From the NCBI GenBank assembly GCA_002347935.1, contig DDYK01000011.1, forward strand, positions 18,343-27,873: a stretch of DNA of 9,531 nt. The letters run 5' to 3'. The stretch is from Actinobacteria bacterium UBA2236 (GTDB taxonomy: Bacteria > Actinomycetota > Actinomycetes > Nanopelagicales > Nanopelagicaceae). Below, piece after piece: positions 1-6,107 of the stretch (the stretch's first letter is position 1; each line of letters starts with the position of its first letter). Below the pieces are notes generated by a model. It was not told the origin of the DNA. It ran no database searches and saw nothing but the letters and a program-made list of their open reading frames with translations. The translations under genes were made by a program, and so were the position numbers.

Positions 1-702
1 GTGATGGGCTTCTTGCTCCTGGGTTTTGGCATTGGGACGGTATCTATTGCGCAGGAGTTTGTTCCCTCAGGAATCGTCTCCCTTATCATCGCCGCTCTTC
101 CATTATGGATTGCAATATTTAGGACTATTTCAGGTGAGCGTTTGGCGAAGATCTCTTGGCTTGGACTTGCAATCGGTTTTGCTGGGGTAGCTCTCTTACT
201 TAAGCCAGGAAGTATAACCCCGGTTAATGAAATCGCTAACTCAAAGCTATTTCTATTTATGCTTCTAGTTTTGTTAGGAAATGTTGGCTGGGCTCTTGGC
301 ACATTTCTAGCTCCTCGTTTTCCGCTTCCTAAAAACACCTTGGTTTTCACCGCTTATGAAATGTTAGCTGGAGGAATATCTCTGAGCCTTGCCGGATTTA
401 TAAAAGGGGAATCAATCTCTGATTTCCTTGATGCCACGCTCACCTCTTGGCTCTGGTTTGCCTACTTGATTATTTTTGGATCAATCGCGGCATATACGGC
501 ATATCTCTGGCTAGTTGCCAACGCCCCTGTTTCCCTGACTGCAACTTATGCCTATGTTAATCCAATAATTGCTGTAGCACTTGGCGCAATATTCCTTGAT
601 GAATTAATCACTAGTGCATATGCGATAGGGGGATTGATTATTTTGGTTGGAGTTATCCTGGTGGTCTCTGTTGAGCGAATAAAGAAAGAACCAGCTCTCT
701 AA
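1..702 (+). CDS. EamA/DMT-superfamily permease, YedA-like (5' end missing)
   Basis: Integral membrane permease of the EamA (drug/metabolite transporter) superfamily, which exports or takes up small metabolites; the substrate cannot be told from sequence. The open frame runs from the window edge and 233 residues are visible, against about 290-310 for the family, so roughly the first two membrane helices lie upstream. The GTG and ATG at the edge are probably internal codons. The visible part holds the rest of the first EamA repeat (about residues 1-70, with a conserved-type proline in AALPLWIA and GERL before the next helix). The second repeat is about 80-223 and ends with TYAYVNPIIAVALGAIFLDE, a segment I recognise from YedA-like members. 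About eight hydrophobic helices remain. The tail is basic (RIKKEP), as expected for a cytoplasmic end. It stops with TAA immediately followed in frame by TAG. The next gene converges 3 nt away and no hairpin terminator is visible. Confidence 0.88.
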   Translation: MMGFLLLGFGIGTVSIAQEFVPSGIVSLIIAALPLWIAIFRTISGERLAKISWLGLAIGFAGVALLLKPGSITPVNEIANSKLFLFMLLVLLGNVGWALGTFLAPRFPLPKNTLVFTAYEMLAGGISLSLAGFIKGESISDFLDATLTSWLWFAYLIIFGSIAAYTAYLWLVANAPVSLTATYAYVNPIIAVALGAIFLDELITSAYAIGGLIILVGVILVVSVERIKKEPAL

Positions 703-705
703 TAG

Positions 706-1440
706 TTATATTCTCTTAATCTGGTGGGTTAAATCATGGCGATCAATAATAAGAATTGAGTGATTCTCCATCAATGTCCAGCCGCTTTGATCCCAGCCTG
801 AGGAGGCAACTGCAACGCCGTTTTCATCGATTCGGTAGCGCAGCTCGTAGTAGCGATCATCGGTCCAACTTGGTTTATTTAAGGGATCATGTTCACTAAC
901 CACAATTAAATAGTCAGAGTTGATAATCATTGAATTAATTGAGCTATATTCAAAGTTCTGCTTTAGATTCTCTATCCCTTTAACCACTCCATCGACAAAT
1001 CCTTTGGATTTAATCTCGGTTAGTAGATAGAGAAAGAAGAGTTCGCTATCGGTATCACCTTCTCTAAGTGATTCAAATTCTGGCGCAATTAGTGATCTAA
1101 CAGCTTCATAGGGGCTAAGAGCGCCATTATGGATGAAGGCGATATCTTCAAAGCTAAAGGGATGTGCATTTTCATGAGTAACTCCAAGACCGGGGGAGGC
1201 CCATCTAAAGTGAAGCAGCGCCCCAGGCGCACTTTGATTACTAATTATTTCGCTAAATCTGGCGCTAGATGCCGCGCTTGCAACTTCCTTGATTACCTTT
1301 GCGCTATCTGGGTTAGCAAGAGCTAGACCCCAGGAATCATTATGAACCTCTGATAGTTTAAGAAAGTCACTAAAGCCCTGACCCATAAATTCCGGGAGAT
1401 TGACTGAGGTTTTTGAACTATAGGCCATGAGTCGACACAT
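706..1440 (-). CDS. Class II glutamine amidotransferase (YafJ/EgtC-like)
   Basis: An Ntn-type glutamine amidotransferase or amidohydrolase domain (GATase type 2), 244 residues, probably cytoplasmic. The protein begins Met-Cys-Arg-Leu, so Cys2 becomes the N-terminal nucleophile after Met removal; this fixes the start at 1440. Other family signatures are HNDSWGLA (33-40, where many relatives have HGDGWG), HFRWAS (77-82, glutamine binding), NAHPF (91-95), HNG (104-106, oxyanion hole) and GDTDSE (128-133). It is a stand-alone domain with no fused synthase or transferase, like YafJ and the ergothioneine enzyme EgtC. No other egt gene is in view, so EgtC function is not supported and the true substrate is unknown. 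The gene is divergent from the M48 protease across 29 nt and converges on the EamA permease. No Shine-Dalgarno lies upstream, but a TANNNT hexamer sits 6 nt before ATG, suggesting leaderless translation. Confidence 0.88.
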   Translation of the reverse strand: MCRLMAYSSKTSVNLPEFMGQGFSDFLKLSEVHNDSWGLALANPDSAKVIKEVASAASSARFSEIISNQSAPGALLHFRWASPGLGVTHENAHPFSFEDIAFIHNGALSPYEAVRSLIAPEFESLREGDTDSELFFLYLLTEIKSKGFVDGVVKGIENLKQNFEYSSINSMIINSDYLIVVSEHDPLNKPSWTDDRYYELRYRIDENGVAVASSGWDQSGWTLMENHSILIIDRHDLTHQIKRI

Positions 1441-1446
1441 AAGGCG

Positions 1447-1452
1447 AGCCTA
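1447..1452 (-). promoter_or_regulatory. Candidate -10 (TAGGCT) for leaderless amidotransferase mRNA
   Basis: On the minus strand TAGGCT is followed by exactly 6 nt (CGCCTT) and then the ATG at 1440. This is the geometry expected when the first transcribed base is the A of ATG. No Shine-Dalgarno is present and no good -35 is recognisable. The motif match is visible; transcription from it is inferred. Confidence 0.5.
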
Positions 1453-1457
1453 TCGGC

Positions 1458-1463
1458 TACTCT
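1458..1463 (+). promoter_or_regulatory. Candidate -10 (TACTCT) for leaderless M48 protease mRNA
   Basis: TACTCT fits the actinobacterial TANNNT consensus and is followed by exactly 6 nt (AAGAAG) and the ATG at 1470. The purine run AAGAAG abuts the start codon and is too close to act as a normal ribosome binding site. Only 5 bp separate this hexamer from the opposing TAGGCT of the amidotransferase gene. Confidence 0.45.
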
Positions 1464-1469
1464 AAGAAG

Positions 1470-2687
1470 ATGCTCTTAACTACCTTAGTAGTAATTGTAC
1501 TGGCCGCCTACATAATCGAATCTATCCTAGATAACCTAAACCTATCCACGGCTAGAAATGCATTAGATCCAAAGATTGCCCATCTCTATGATGCCAAGGA
1601 GCGGGAGCGTTCCATTAGCTATAGCGCAGAGAAGACTCGCTTTGGCTTTATCTCCTCGACCATTTCAACTGTAATTCTCATCTTCGCCCTTAGCTATGGT
1701 TGGTTTGCAAAACTTGATAGTTGGGCAAGAGGGATCTTTGATAATCAGATATTAGTCTCCCTCCTTTTTATAGCTACGTTAAGCCTTATCTCTTATCTTC
1801 TAAACCTGCCCTTTACTCTCTACGGAACCTTTAAGATTGAGGAGAAATACGGGTTCAATAAAACTACTCCAAGGGTATTTATTACAGACACCATTAAAGG
1901 GACAGCACTTGCAATTTTGATTGGAGGTAGCTTGCTGAGCGCAGTTCTCTGGCTCTATCAAGAACTTGGCTCAAATTTCTGGATTCTTGCCTGGGCCCTT
2001 TTGGCAGTGTTTTCACTTCTTATGTTTATGTTTGGAACCACGTTAATTCTGCCGCTATTTAATAAATTGGAACCAGTTAAAGATGGGCCTTTAAAAGAAG
2101 GCATAGAGAAGTATTGCGCGTCGCAAGGCTATAACTTGGCTCGCCTATTTGTTATGGATGGTTCAAAGAGGTCATCGAAGGCAAATGCTTTTTTCAGTGG
2201 ACTTGGTTCAAGCAAAACCATAGTCTTATTTGACACCTTGATCGAAAAACTAACAACTACCGAGATTATCGCTGTATTGGCACATGAGATTGGTCATTAC
2301 AAAAAGAAACATACGCTCTCAATGTTTATTTTTAGCAACATTCAAACATTTGCAACCTTTGCACTCCTTGGATTTCTCCTTGGGTATCCAGAGCTCTCAA
2401 CTGCTCTTGGAGCAAGTCAGAGTAGCTTTCATCTTTCGGCGCTAGCATTTTTCATTCTCTTTACGCCACTTAATCTCTTCTTAGGGCTAATAAATAACAG
2501 TTGGTCCCGCCATAACGAATACGAGGCAGATACCTTTGCAAAGCAGACTTATGATGTTAAACCCATGAGAAGTGCTTTAACCAAAATCTCAACAGATAGC
2601 CTAGCTAATCTCTCGCCACATCCAGCTTATGTGGCATTTAATTACACCCATCCCACACTTTTGCAACGGTTAAAGAATATCGAATAA
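1470..2687 (+). CDS. M48 family membrane metalloprotease, Ste24/CAAX protease-like
   Basis: Zinc-dependent integral membrane endopeptidase of family M48, 405 residues, close to the usual length of the Ste24 (CAAX prenyl protease 1) branch and longer than HtpX. The zinc site is HEIGH at residues 272-276, with the third ligand probably Glu350 in the downstream motif SRHNEYEADTFA, where Asp354 is also typical. About seven hydrophobic segments are visible, near residues 1-20, 58-77, 93-113, 142-165, 169-193, 285-305 and 318-342. The M48 N-terminal membrane domain therefore precedes the catalytic core. In eukaryotes Ste24 trims prenylated proteins and clears clogged translocons. Bacteria generally lack CAAX prenylation, so membrane-protein quality control is the more likely role, which is inference. 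The start at 1470 is supported by a TANNNT hexamer 6 nt upstream. The gene ends at a bidirectional terminator shared with glnA. Confidence 0.92.
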   Translation: MLLTTLVVIVLAAYIIESILDNLNLSTARNALDPKIAHLYDAKERERSISYSAEKTRFGFISSTISTVILIFALSYGWFAKLDSWARGIFDNQILVSLLFIATLSLISYLLNLPFTLYGTFKIEEKYGFNKTTPRVFITDTIKGTALAILIGGSLLSAVLWLYQELGSNFWILAWALLAVFSLLMFMFGTTLILPLFNKLEPVKDGPLKEGIEKYCASQGYNLARLFVMDGSKRSSKANAFFSGLGSSKTIVLFDTLIEKLTTTEIIAVLAHEIGHYKKKHTLSMFIFSNIQTFATFALLGFLLGYPELSTALGASQSSFHLSALAFFILFTPLNLFLGLINNSWSRHNEYEADTFAKQTYDVKPMRSALTKISTDSLANLSPHPAYVAFNYTHPTLLQRLKNIE

Positions 2688-2688
2688 A

Positions 2689-2720
2689 AAAATGGGGCCT
2701 GACTTAGCAGACCCCATTTT
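2689..2720. terminator. Bidirectional intrinsic terminator between M48 protease gene and glnA
   Basis: A 9-bp stem AAAATGGGG/CCCCATTTT (2689-2697 with 2712-2720) encloses a 1x1 mismatch (2698/2711), three more pairs CTG/CAG (2699-2701 with 2708-2710) and a six-base loop (2702-2707). The right arm ends in TTTT for plus-strand transcripts. The A-run at 2686-2692 supplies seven U for minus-strand transcripts. It follows the protease stop by 1 nt and lies 13 nt beyond the glnA stop, so it can serve both convergent genes. Confidence 0.85.
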
Positions 2721-2733
2721 CTAACTCAAGATT

Positions 2734-4164
2734 CTAGATATCGTAATAGAGTTCAAACTCTGCTGGATGTGGACGCAGGCGAACGTAATCAATTTCTGAC
2801 TTACGCTTCCAATCAATCCAGGTGTCGATCAAGTCCTTAGTAAAGACTCCGCCTCTTGTTAAGAAGTCGTTATCCCTTTCAAGATTGTCGATAACAGCAT
2901 CAAGAGAGCCAGGTACTTGAGCGATTGCCCTAGCTTCAGCGCCCTCTAACTCATAGAGATCTTTATCCACTGGCTTTGGCGGCTCGATTTTATTTGTGAT
3001 TCCATCAAGACCTGCCATCAAAATCGCAGCAAATGCCAGATATGGATTCGAGGATGGATCTGGGCAACGGAACTCAATGCGCTTTGCCTTAGGACTTGAT
3101 CCAGTAATTGGGATGCGGATACAAGCTGAGCGGTTACGAGCTGAATAAACCAGATTTACTGGAGCTTCATATCCCGGTACAAGGCGCTTATAAGAGTTAA
3201 CTGTTGGGTTGGTGAATGCAAGAAGTGATGGAGCATGTTTTAGCAGCCCTCCGATATACCAACGCGCAGTATCGGAAAGATTGGCATAGCCATCGCCCCA
3301 CATAAGTGGTTTGCCATCTTTCCAAAGTGATTGGTGAACGTGCATTCCAGATCCATTATCGCCAAAGAGTGGCTTTGGCATGAAGGTCACAGTCTTTCCA
3401 GCAGCCCAAGCAGTGTTCTTAATTATGTATTTAAACTTCATTAAGTCATCACCGGCATGAAGGATGTCGTTGAAGCGATAGTTGATCTCCATCTGACCAG
3501 CGGTTCCCACCTCATGGTGGGCGCGCTCCACATCAAGACCGACTTTGGCTAAATTCATAACCATCTGATCTCTAAGGTCTGCAAATTGATCTGTTGGAGA
3601 TACTGGGAAGTATCCACCTTTGATTCTGGTGCGATAGCCACGATTTGGTGTGCCATCAGCATCATCATCAATTCCGGTATTCCAAGCTCCTTCATAGGAA
3701 TCAACTTCATAGAAGCCTGTGTTCATACGAGTCTGGAATTTAACGCGATCGAAAACATAGAACTCAGCCTCAGGAGCAAAATATGCAGTATCGGCAATTC
3801 CAGTAGATCTCATATATTCCACTGCCTTATTAACTATCTGGCGCGGATCTCTACTATAGGCTGAGTTATCATCAGGATTGACTACCGAGAAATGCAGTAC
3901 CAGAGTTTTCTCAGTTCTAAATGGATCGATAAAGGCTGTCTCTGGCGCTGGGAGAAGTTTCATATCAGATTCATGAATTGATTGGAAACCTCTAATTGAT
4001 GAACCATCAAACATCAAACCATCGGTGAAGACGGCTTCGGTAAATTGTGAGACTGGAACGTTGAAGTGATGCTGCATACCAGGTAAATCTGTGAAGCGAA
4101 CATCAACAAGTGCAACATTTTCCTTCTTTATATAATTTAAAACTTCTGTAGAATTTTTAAACAT
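2734..4164 (-). CDS. glnA: Glutamine synthetase type I
   Basis: ATP-dependent ligation of ammonia to glutamate in the cytoplasm, the main ammonium-assimilation step; a dodecamer in this family. The 476-residue length equals typical actinobacterial GlnA1. Family motifs run in order: MFDGSSIRGFQSIHESDM, YFAPEAEFYVFD (metal-binding glutamates), HHEVGTAGQMEINYRF, FMPKPLFGDNGSGMHVHQSL, NRSACIRIP, and KRIEFRCPDPSSNPYLAFAA. Tyr404 in DLYELEG sits where GlnE adenylylates GS-I beta enzymes, so covalent regulation is plausible. I choose the ATG at 4164 because the protein then begins MFKNSTEVLNYIK like its relatives and an AGGAG lies just upstream. An in-frame GTG at 4200 would add 12 basic residues without support. 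The gene is monocistronic, bounded by a terminator and divergent from the RDD gene. An 11-bp-phased GlnR-like array lies upstream. Confidence 0.97.
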   Translation of the reverse strand: MFKNSTEVLNYIKKENVALVDVRFTDLPGMQHHFNVPVSQFTEAVFTDGLMFDGSSIRGFQSIHESDMKLLPAPETAFIDPFRTEKTLVLHFSVVNPDDNSAYSRDPRQIVNKAVEYMRSTGIADTAYFAPEAEFYVFDRVKFQTRMNTGFYEVDSYEGAWNTGIDDDADGTPNRGYRTRIKGGYFPVSPTDQFADLRDQMVMNLAKVGLDVERAHHEVGTAGQMEINYRFNDILHAGDDLMKFKYIIKNTAWAAGKTVTFMPKPLFGDNGSGMHVHQSLWKDGKPLMWGDGYANLSDTARWYIGGLLKHAPSLLAFTNPTVNSYKRLVPGYEAPVNLVYSARNRSACIRIPITGSSPKAKRIEFRCPDPSSNPYLAFAAILMAGLDGITNKIEPPKPVDKDLYELEGAEARAIAQVPGSLDAVIDNLERDNDFLTRGGVFTKDLIDTWIDWKRKSEIDYVRLRPHPAEFELYYDI

Positions 4165-4168
4165 TTTT

Positions 4169-4173
4169 CTCCT
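4169..4173 (-). promoter_or_regulatory. Shine-Dalgarno AGGAG that fixes the glnA start
   Basis: On the minus strand AGGAG is followed by AAAA and then ATG at 4164. It is one of only a few clear ribosome binding sites in this window and argues for 4164 over the upstream in-frame GTG at 4200. Confidence 0.8.
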
Positions 4174-4229
4174 GAGGGTTTTCTTCCCATTTAGCTCCAC
4201 ATTGAGCTCTCTAGCAATGGGGCAAACTT

Positions 4230-4235
4230 AGGCTA
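4230..4235 (-). promoter_or_regulatory. Candidate glnA -10 (TAGCCT)
   Basis: On the minus strand TAGCCT fits TANNNT and would place a start near 4223, giving a leader of about 59 nt ahead of the ATG at 4164. TAAGTT at 4225-4230 is an overlapping alternative. No clear -35 is seen, so this is a weak call. Confidence 0.3.
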
Positions 4236-4251
4236 AGGTGGTGAAATATCC

Positions 4252-4278
4252 ATAACCGATGGATTACAGCTATGTTTC
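4252..4278 (-). promoter_or_regulatory. Possible GlnR-like operator upstream of glnA
   Basis: Reading the minus strand, GAAAC (4274-4278), GTAAT (4263-4267) and GTTAT (4252-4256) are each separated by exactly 6 nt, an 11-bp period. GlnR of actinobacteria recognises alternating GTnAC and GAAAC-type half-sites with this spacing. The first matches GAAAC exactly, the second matches GTnAC at four of five positions, and the third is poor. The location ahead of glnA fits nitrogen control, but short AT-rich matches can arise by chance. Confidence 0.35.
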
Positions 4279-4308
4279 ATAAAATGAGCCTTGAGACCGT
4301 TTTTTAGT

Positions 4309-4314
4309 TAGGTT
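4309..4314 (+). promoter_or_regulatory. Candidate -10 (TAGGTT) for leaderless RDD-protein mRNA
   Basis: TAGGTT is followed by exactly 6 nt (GAGCCT) and the GTG at 4321, the same geometry seen at three other starts in this window. It supports GTG at 4321 as the start codon. A TTGAGA at 4291-4296 lies only 12 nt upstream, too close for a standard -35. Confidence 0.5.
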
Positions 4315-4320
4315 GAGCCT

Positions 4321-4680
4321 GTGGAACGGGCAGGATATGGCCGGCGCTTACTAGCGCTGAGCATCGATTGGGCTATTGCATCACTTAGCGCTGGGTTGGT
4401 CTATCCCTTGCAAGCAAGCGCTCTCGGTCCATCGCTATTTCGTCTGGGAGTCTTCGTCCTGGAGGTGGCTCTTCTAACTTCACTTGGGGGAGCATCAGCT
4501 GGACAGAGAGTTATGGGTATTAGGGTATTAAGTTGGCCCGATAATCTCTTTCTTCGCCCTGGACCAATTCTGCTGCGCACAATACTGATAGCCCTAGTTA
4601 TTCCAGCGGTGGTTACAGATAAGGATGGTAGGGGATTACATGACCGAGCAGCTAAATCAGTTGTTATGAAAGTCAAATAA
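4321..4680 (+). CDS. Small RDD-family membrane protein
   Basis: A 119-residue membrane protein of the RDD family; the biochemical function of this small actinobacterial type is not established to my knowledge. Family features are Arg8/Arg9 and Asp16 in the first helix (RRLLALSIDWAIA), the central GGASAGQRVMGIRVL (56-70), and the C-terminal DKDGRGLHDRAAKSVV (100-115). Hydrophobic stretches near 10-30, 39-55 and 82-98 suggest three membrane helices. Translation starts at GTG with no Shine-Dalgarno but with TAGGTT 6 nt upstream. It is divergent from glnA and convergent with the DUF4191 gene, 8 nt away. Small RDD and DUF4191 genes also sit between lipA and glnA in Mycobacterium (Rv2219, Rv2219A) and Streptomyces. 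The placement is therefore old and may mean a shared envelope role, which is inference. Confidence 0.88.
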   Translation: MERAGYGRRLLALSIDWAIASLSAGLVYPLQASALGPSLFRLGVFVLEVALLTSLGGASAGQRVMGIRVLSWPDNLFLRPGPILLRTILIALVIPAVVTDKDGRGLHDRAAKSVVMKVK

Positions 4681-4691
4681 GCAAGAGCTTA
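4678..4691. terminator. Short hairpin formed by two facing stop codons (weak)
   Basis: TAAGC (4678-4682) and GCTTA (4687-4691) pair around the loop AAGA. The left arm starts with the TAA of the RDD gene and the right arm ends with the complement of the TAA of the DUF4191 gene. Five base pairs without a U-run make a poor intrinsic terminator, yet it is the only structure at this convergent junction. Confidence 0.2.
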
Positions 4692-5372
4692 ACGAGGCTT
4701 TGGCATCCTCATGTTTTTTGGCATCGGACCTTTTGGCAGTGGGATGTTTAATCCGCCAACTGACTTTAGTCTGGCTCGCAGTTCTCGAAGCTGAACTGTT
4801 GATAGTTTCTTAGAAAACTTCTTCATTCTCTTCTGTAGTTTGCGAACCGATACTTGATCTGCTTCGTTGCCGATCACGATTTCATGTATTGGAACTCCGG
4901 GGGCAAAGCGCTCCATCTTTCTTCTCTCATCTGCAAGTAATGAACGCAGGCCATGACCACCCTCGCCAACCAAGACTACGCCAGCTCTACCAACTGCGCG
5001 ATGGACCATATCTTGATTTTTATTGACATTGACTGCTGGAGTAATTGTCCAGCCTTTGCGAATCGACATTAAGACACTGGCTCCAGCGCCAGGCTGTCCC
5101 TCTATTGATGCGTAGGCAGCATTTCCTGCAAGTCGTGTGAAGTAAAAGAAAGCACCTAAGAAAGCAAGCGGAAATGTTAAGAATGCAGCGTAGCCGGGGC
5201 GATTAAAAAGGGCTCCAATTCCAATTCCCAAGCCCCAAAGTGGCGCAAATATTGCAAGGCAGCGCAAGAAGACAAACTTGTAATGCTTGCGAGCTAAAGA
5301 ATATGCATCGCGAATAGTTTTGAATCGAACTTTTTTAGGAGCGTTAGGATCTCTCTTCTTTCTGCCAAACAT
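4689..5372 (-). CDS. DUF4191 family membrane protein
   Basis: A 227-residue protein matching the actinobacterial DUF4191 family as I remember it; function unknown. It has a basic cytoplasmic N-terminus (MFGRKKRDPNAPKK) and two adjacent hydrophobic helices, about 32-56 and 60-79. A soluble part follows with WTITPAVNVNKNQDMVHR and then GRAGVVLVGEGGHG (128-141). It ends in a lysine/arginine-rich tail with predicted helical character (about 176-204) and a proline-rich end. It is the last gene of the lipB-lipA-plsC operon, starting 3 nt after the plsC stop. A GGGAG lies 9 nt before the ATG, inside the end of plsC, consistent with coupled translation. The equivalent gene lies next to lipA in Mycobacterium (Rv2219). 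A link to lipoate or lipid metabolism is guilt by association only. Confidence 0.88.
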   Translation of the reverse strand: MFGRKKRDPNAPKKVRFKTIRDAYSLARKHYKFVFLRCLAIFAPLWGLGIGIGALFNRPGYAAFLTFPLAFLGAFFYFTRLAGNAAYASIEGQPGAGASVLMSIRKGWTITPAVNVNKNQDMVHRAVGRAGVVLVGEGGHGLRSLLADERRKMERFAPGVPIHEIVIGNEADQVSVRKLQKRMKKFSKKLSTVQLRELRARLKSVGGLNIPLPKGPMPKNMRMPKPR

Positions 5373-5375
5373 TTC

Positions 5376-6107
5376 TTAACTCTCCCTCTCATTTCTTCGC
5401 AAATCTTCAAGCTCAGAAAGGCTTGGAGCGGATCCGCCCAGGCGGGCTGGCGCCCATCTAGCGCCCTGATGGGGGTCAGGATAATCAATCTGAACTTGAT
5501 TTAGTAACTCAGACATCGCCCCTTTAAGCGCGGCCAGCTCCTCTTCAATATTCGAGCCCTTCTCGATATATCTAAGGGGCCCGATTGCAATGAATATAGG
5601 GATGCTACTTCTAGATAAGTTTCTAGGTAATTTCTTACTCCAAATTCGCTGTGAGCCCCAGATCGCCATAGGCAAAATCGGGGCCCCAGATTCCATAGCA
5701 AGACGAATAACACCGCTCTTCATTTCCTTAAGCTCAAAGCTTTGAGAGATTGTCGCTTCAGGAAAAACGCCAACGATTTCTCCCTTATCTAGGGCTTTAA
5801 GGGCTGCAAGAAAAGATGGCGCGCCATTGCTTCGATCAACGCTGATATGTTTCATGCCGCGCATTAGTGGGCCGGCAATTGGATGATCAAAGATTTCTTT
5901 CTTTGCCATAAATCTAACTAAACGAGAGGTTGGCAGGAAAGCAGTTCCAGCCAGTGCGAAATCAAGATAGCCAACATGATTCATAGCAAGAATTGCTGGC
6001 CCTTTGCTTGGAATATGACTCTGGCCATAAAAGGTAAATCGCAGATCTAAATATCTCCAGAAGGCGCGAACAATTTTTATAACTGGGGGATAGACCAGAT
6101 CAGCCAT
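5376..6107 (-). CDS. 1-acyl-sn-glycerol-3-phosphate acyltransferase (PlsC family)
   Basis: Membrane-associated acyltransferase of the PlsC/LPLAT superfamily, 243 residues, expected to transfer a fatty acyl group from acyl-ACP or acyl-CoA to lysophosphatidic acid. Motif I is NHVGYLD (43-49), an NHX4D with catalytic His44 and Asp49. Motif II is around residues 67-92, ending HISVDR. Motif III is FPEATIS (115-121) where E. coli-type enzymes have FPEGTRS, a variant I recall as common in actinobacteria. Motif IV is PILPMAIWG (143-151). The C-terminal tail (WAPARLGGSAPSLSELEDLRRNE) is also typical of actinobacterial members. The first 8 nt overlap the end of lipA, so translation is probably coupled. 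The acyl donor and acceptor are not provable from sequence. A gene symbol is withheld because actinobacteria carry several paralogues. Confidence 0.9.
   Translation of the reverse strand: MADLVYPPVIKIVRAFWRYLDLRFTFYGQSHIPSKGPAILAMNHVGYLDFALAGTAFLPTSRLVRFMAKKEIFDHPIAGPLMRGMKHISVDRSNGAPSFLAALKALDKGEIVGVFPEATISQSFELKEMKSGVIRLAMESGAPILPMAIWGSQRIWSKKLPRNLSRSSIPIFIAIGPLRYIEKGSNIEEELAALKGAMSELLNQVQIDYPDPHQGARWAPARLGGSAPSLSELEDLRRNERES

Noticed and set aside
1129..1326. 65-codon plus-strand frame opposite the amidotransferase
   Set aside because: Covers the conserved catalytic region of the amidotransferase on the other strand and has no independent support.
3586..3864. 92-codon plus-strand frame opposite glnA
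   Set aside because: Antisense shadow of a highly conserved coding region, no family resemblance and no start signals.
4165..4200. Longer glnA start at an in-frame GTG (4200), adding 12 residues ELNGKKTLRRK-like
   Set aside because: The ATG at 4164 gives the family N-terminus MFKN and has AGGAG just upstream; the extension has no ribosome binding site and does not resemble GlnA.
4165..4251. Glutamine riboswitch (glnA RNA motif) in the glnA leader
   Set aside because: I do not see the conserved core of that motif, and it is known mainly from cyanobacteria and marine metagenomes.
4401..4676. 91-codon minus-strand frame opposite the RDD gene
   Set aside because: The plus strand encodes a clear RDD protein here; the reverse frame shows no recognisable domain or start signal.
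5434..5465. GC-rich patch with hairpins (CCGC/GCGG and GGCGC/GCGCC) near the 3' end of the acyltransferase gene
   Set aside because: It encodes the Gly/Ala/Arg/Pro-rich tail (HQGARWAPARLGGSAP) that is typical of actinobacterial members, so amino-acid composition explains the GC; no sign of an inserted element.
5294..5713. Two minus-strand frames overlapping the acyltransferase/DUF4191 junction in another frame (5294-5488 and 5501-5713)
   Set aside because: Both lie within well-supported genes in a different frame and show no domain or start support.
5745..5765. FPEATIS in place of the textbook FPEGTRS acyltransferase motif as a possible inactive enzyme
   Set aside because: The catalytic NHX4D is intact and, as I recall, the EATIS form is widespread in actinobacterial PlsC proteins, so it is a family variant rather than decay.
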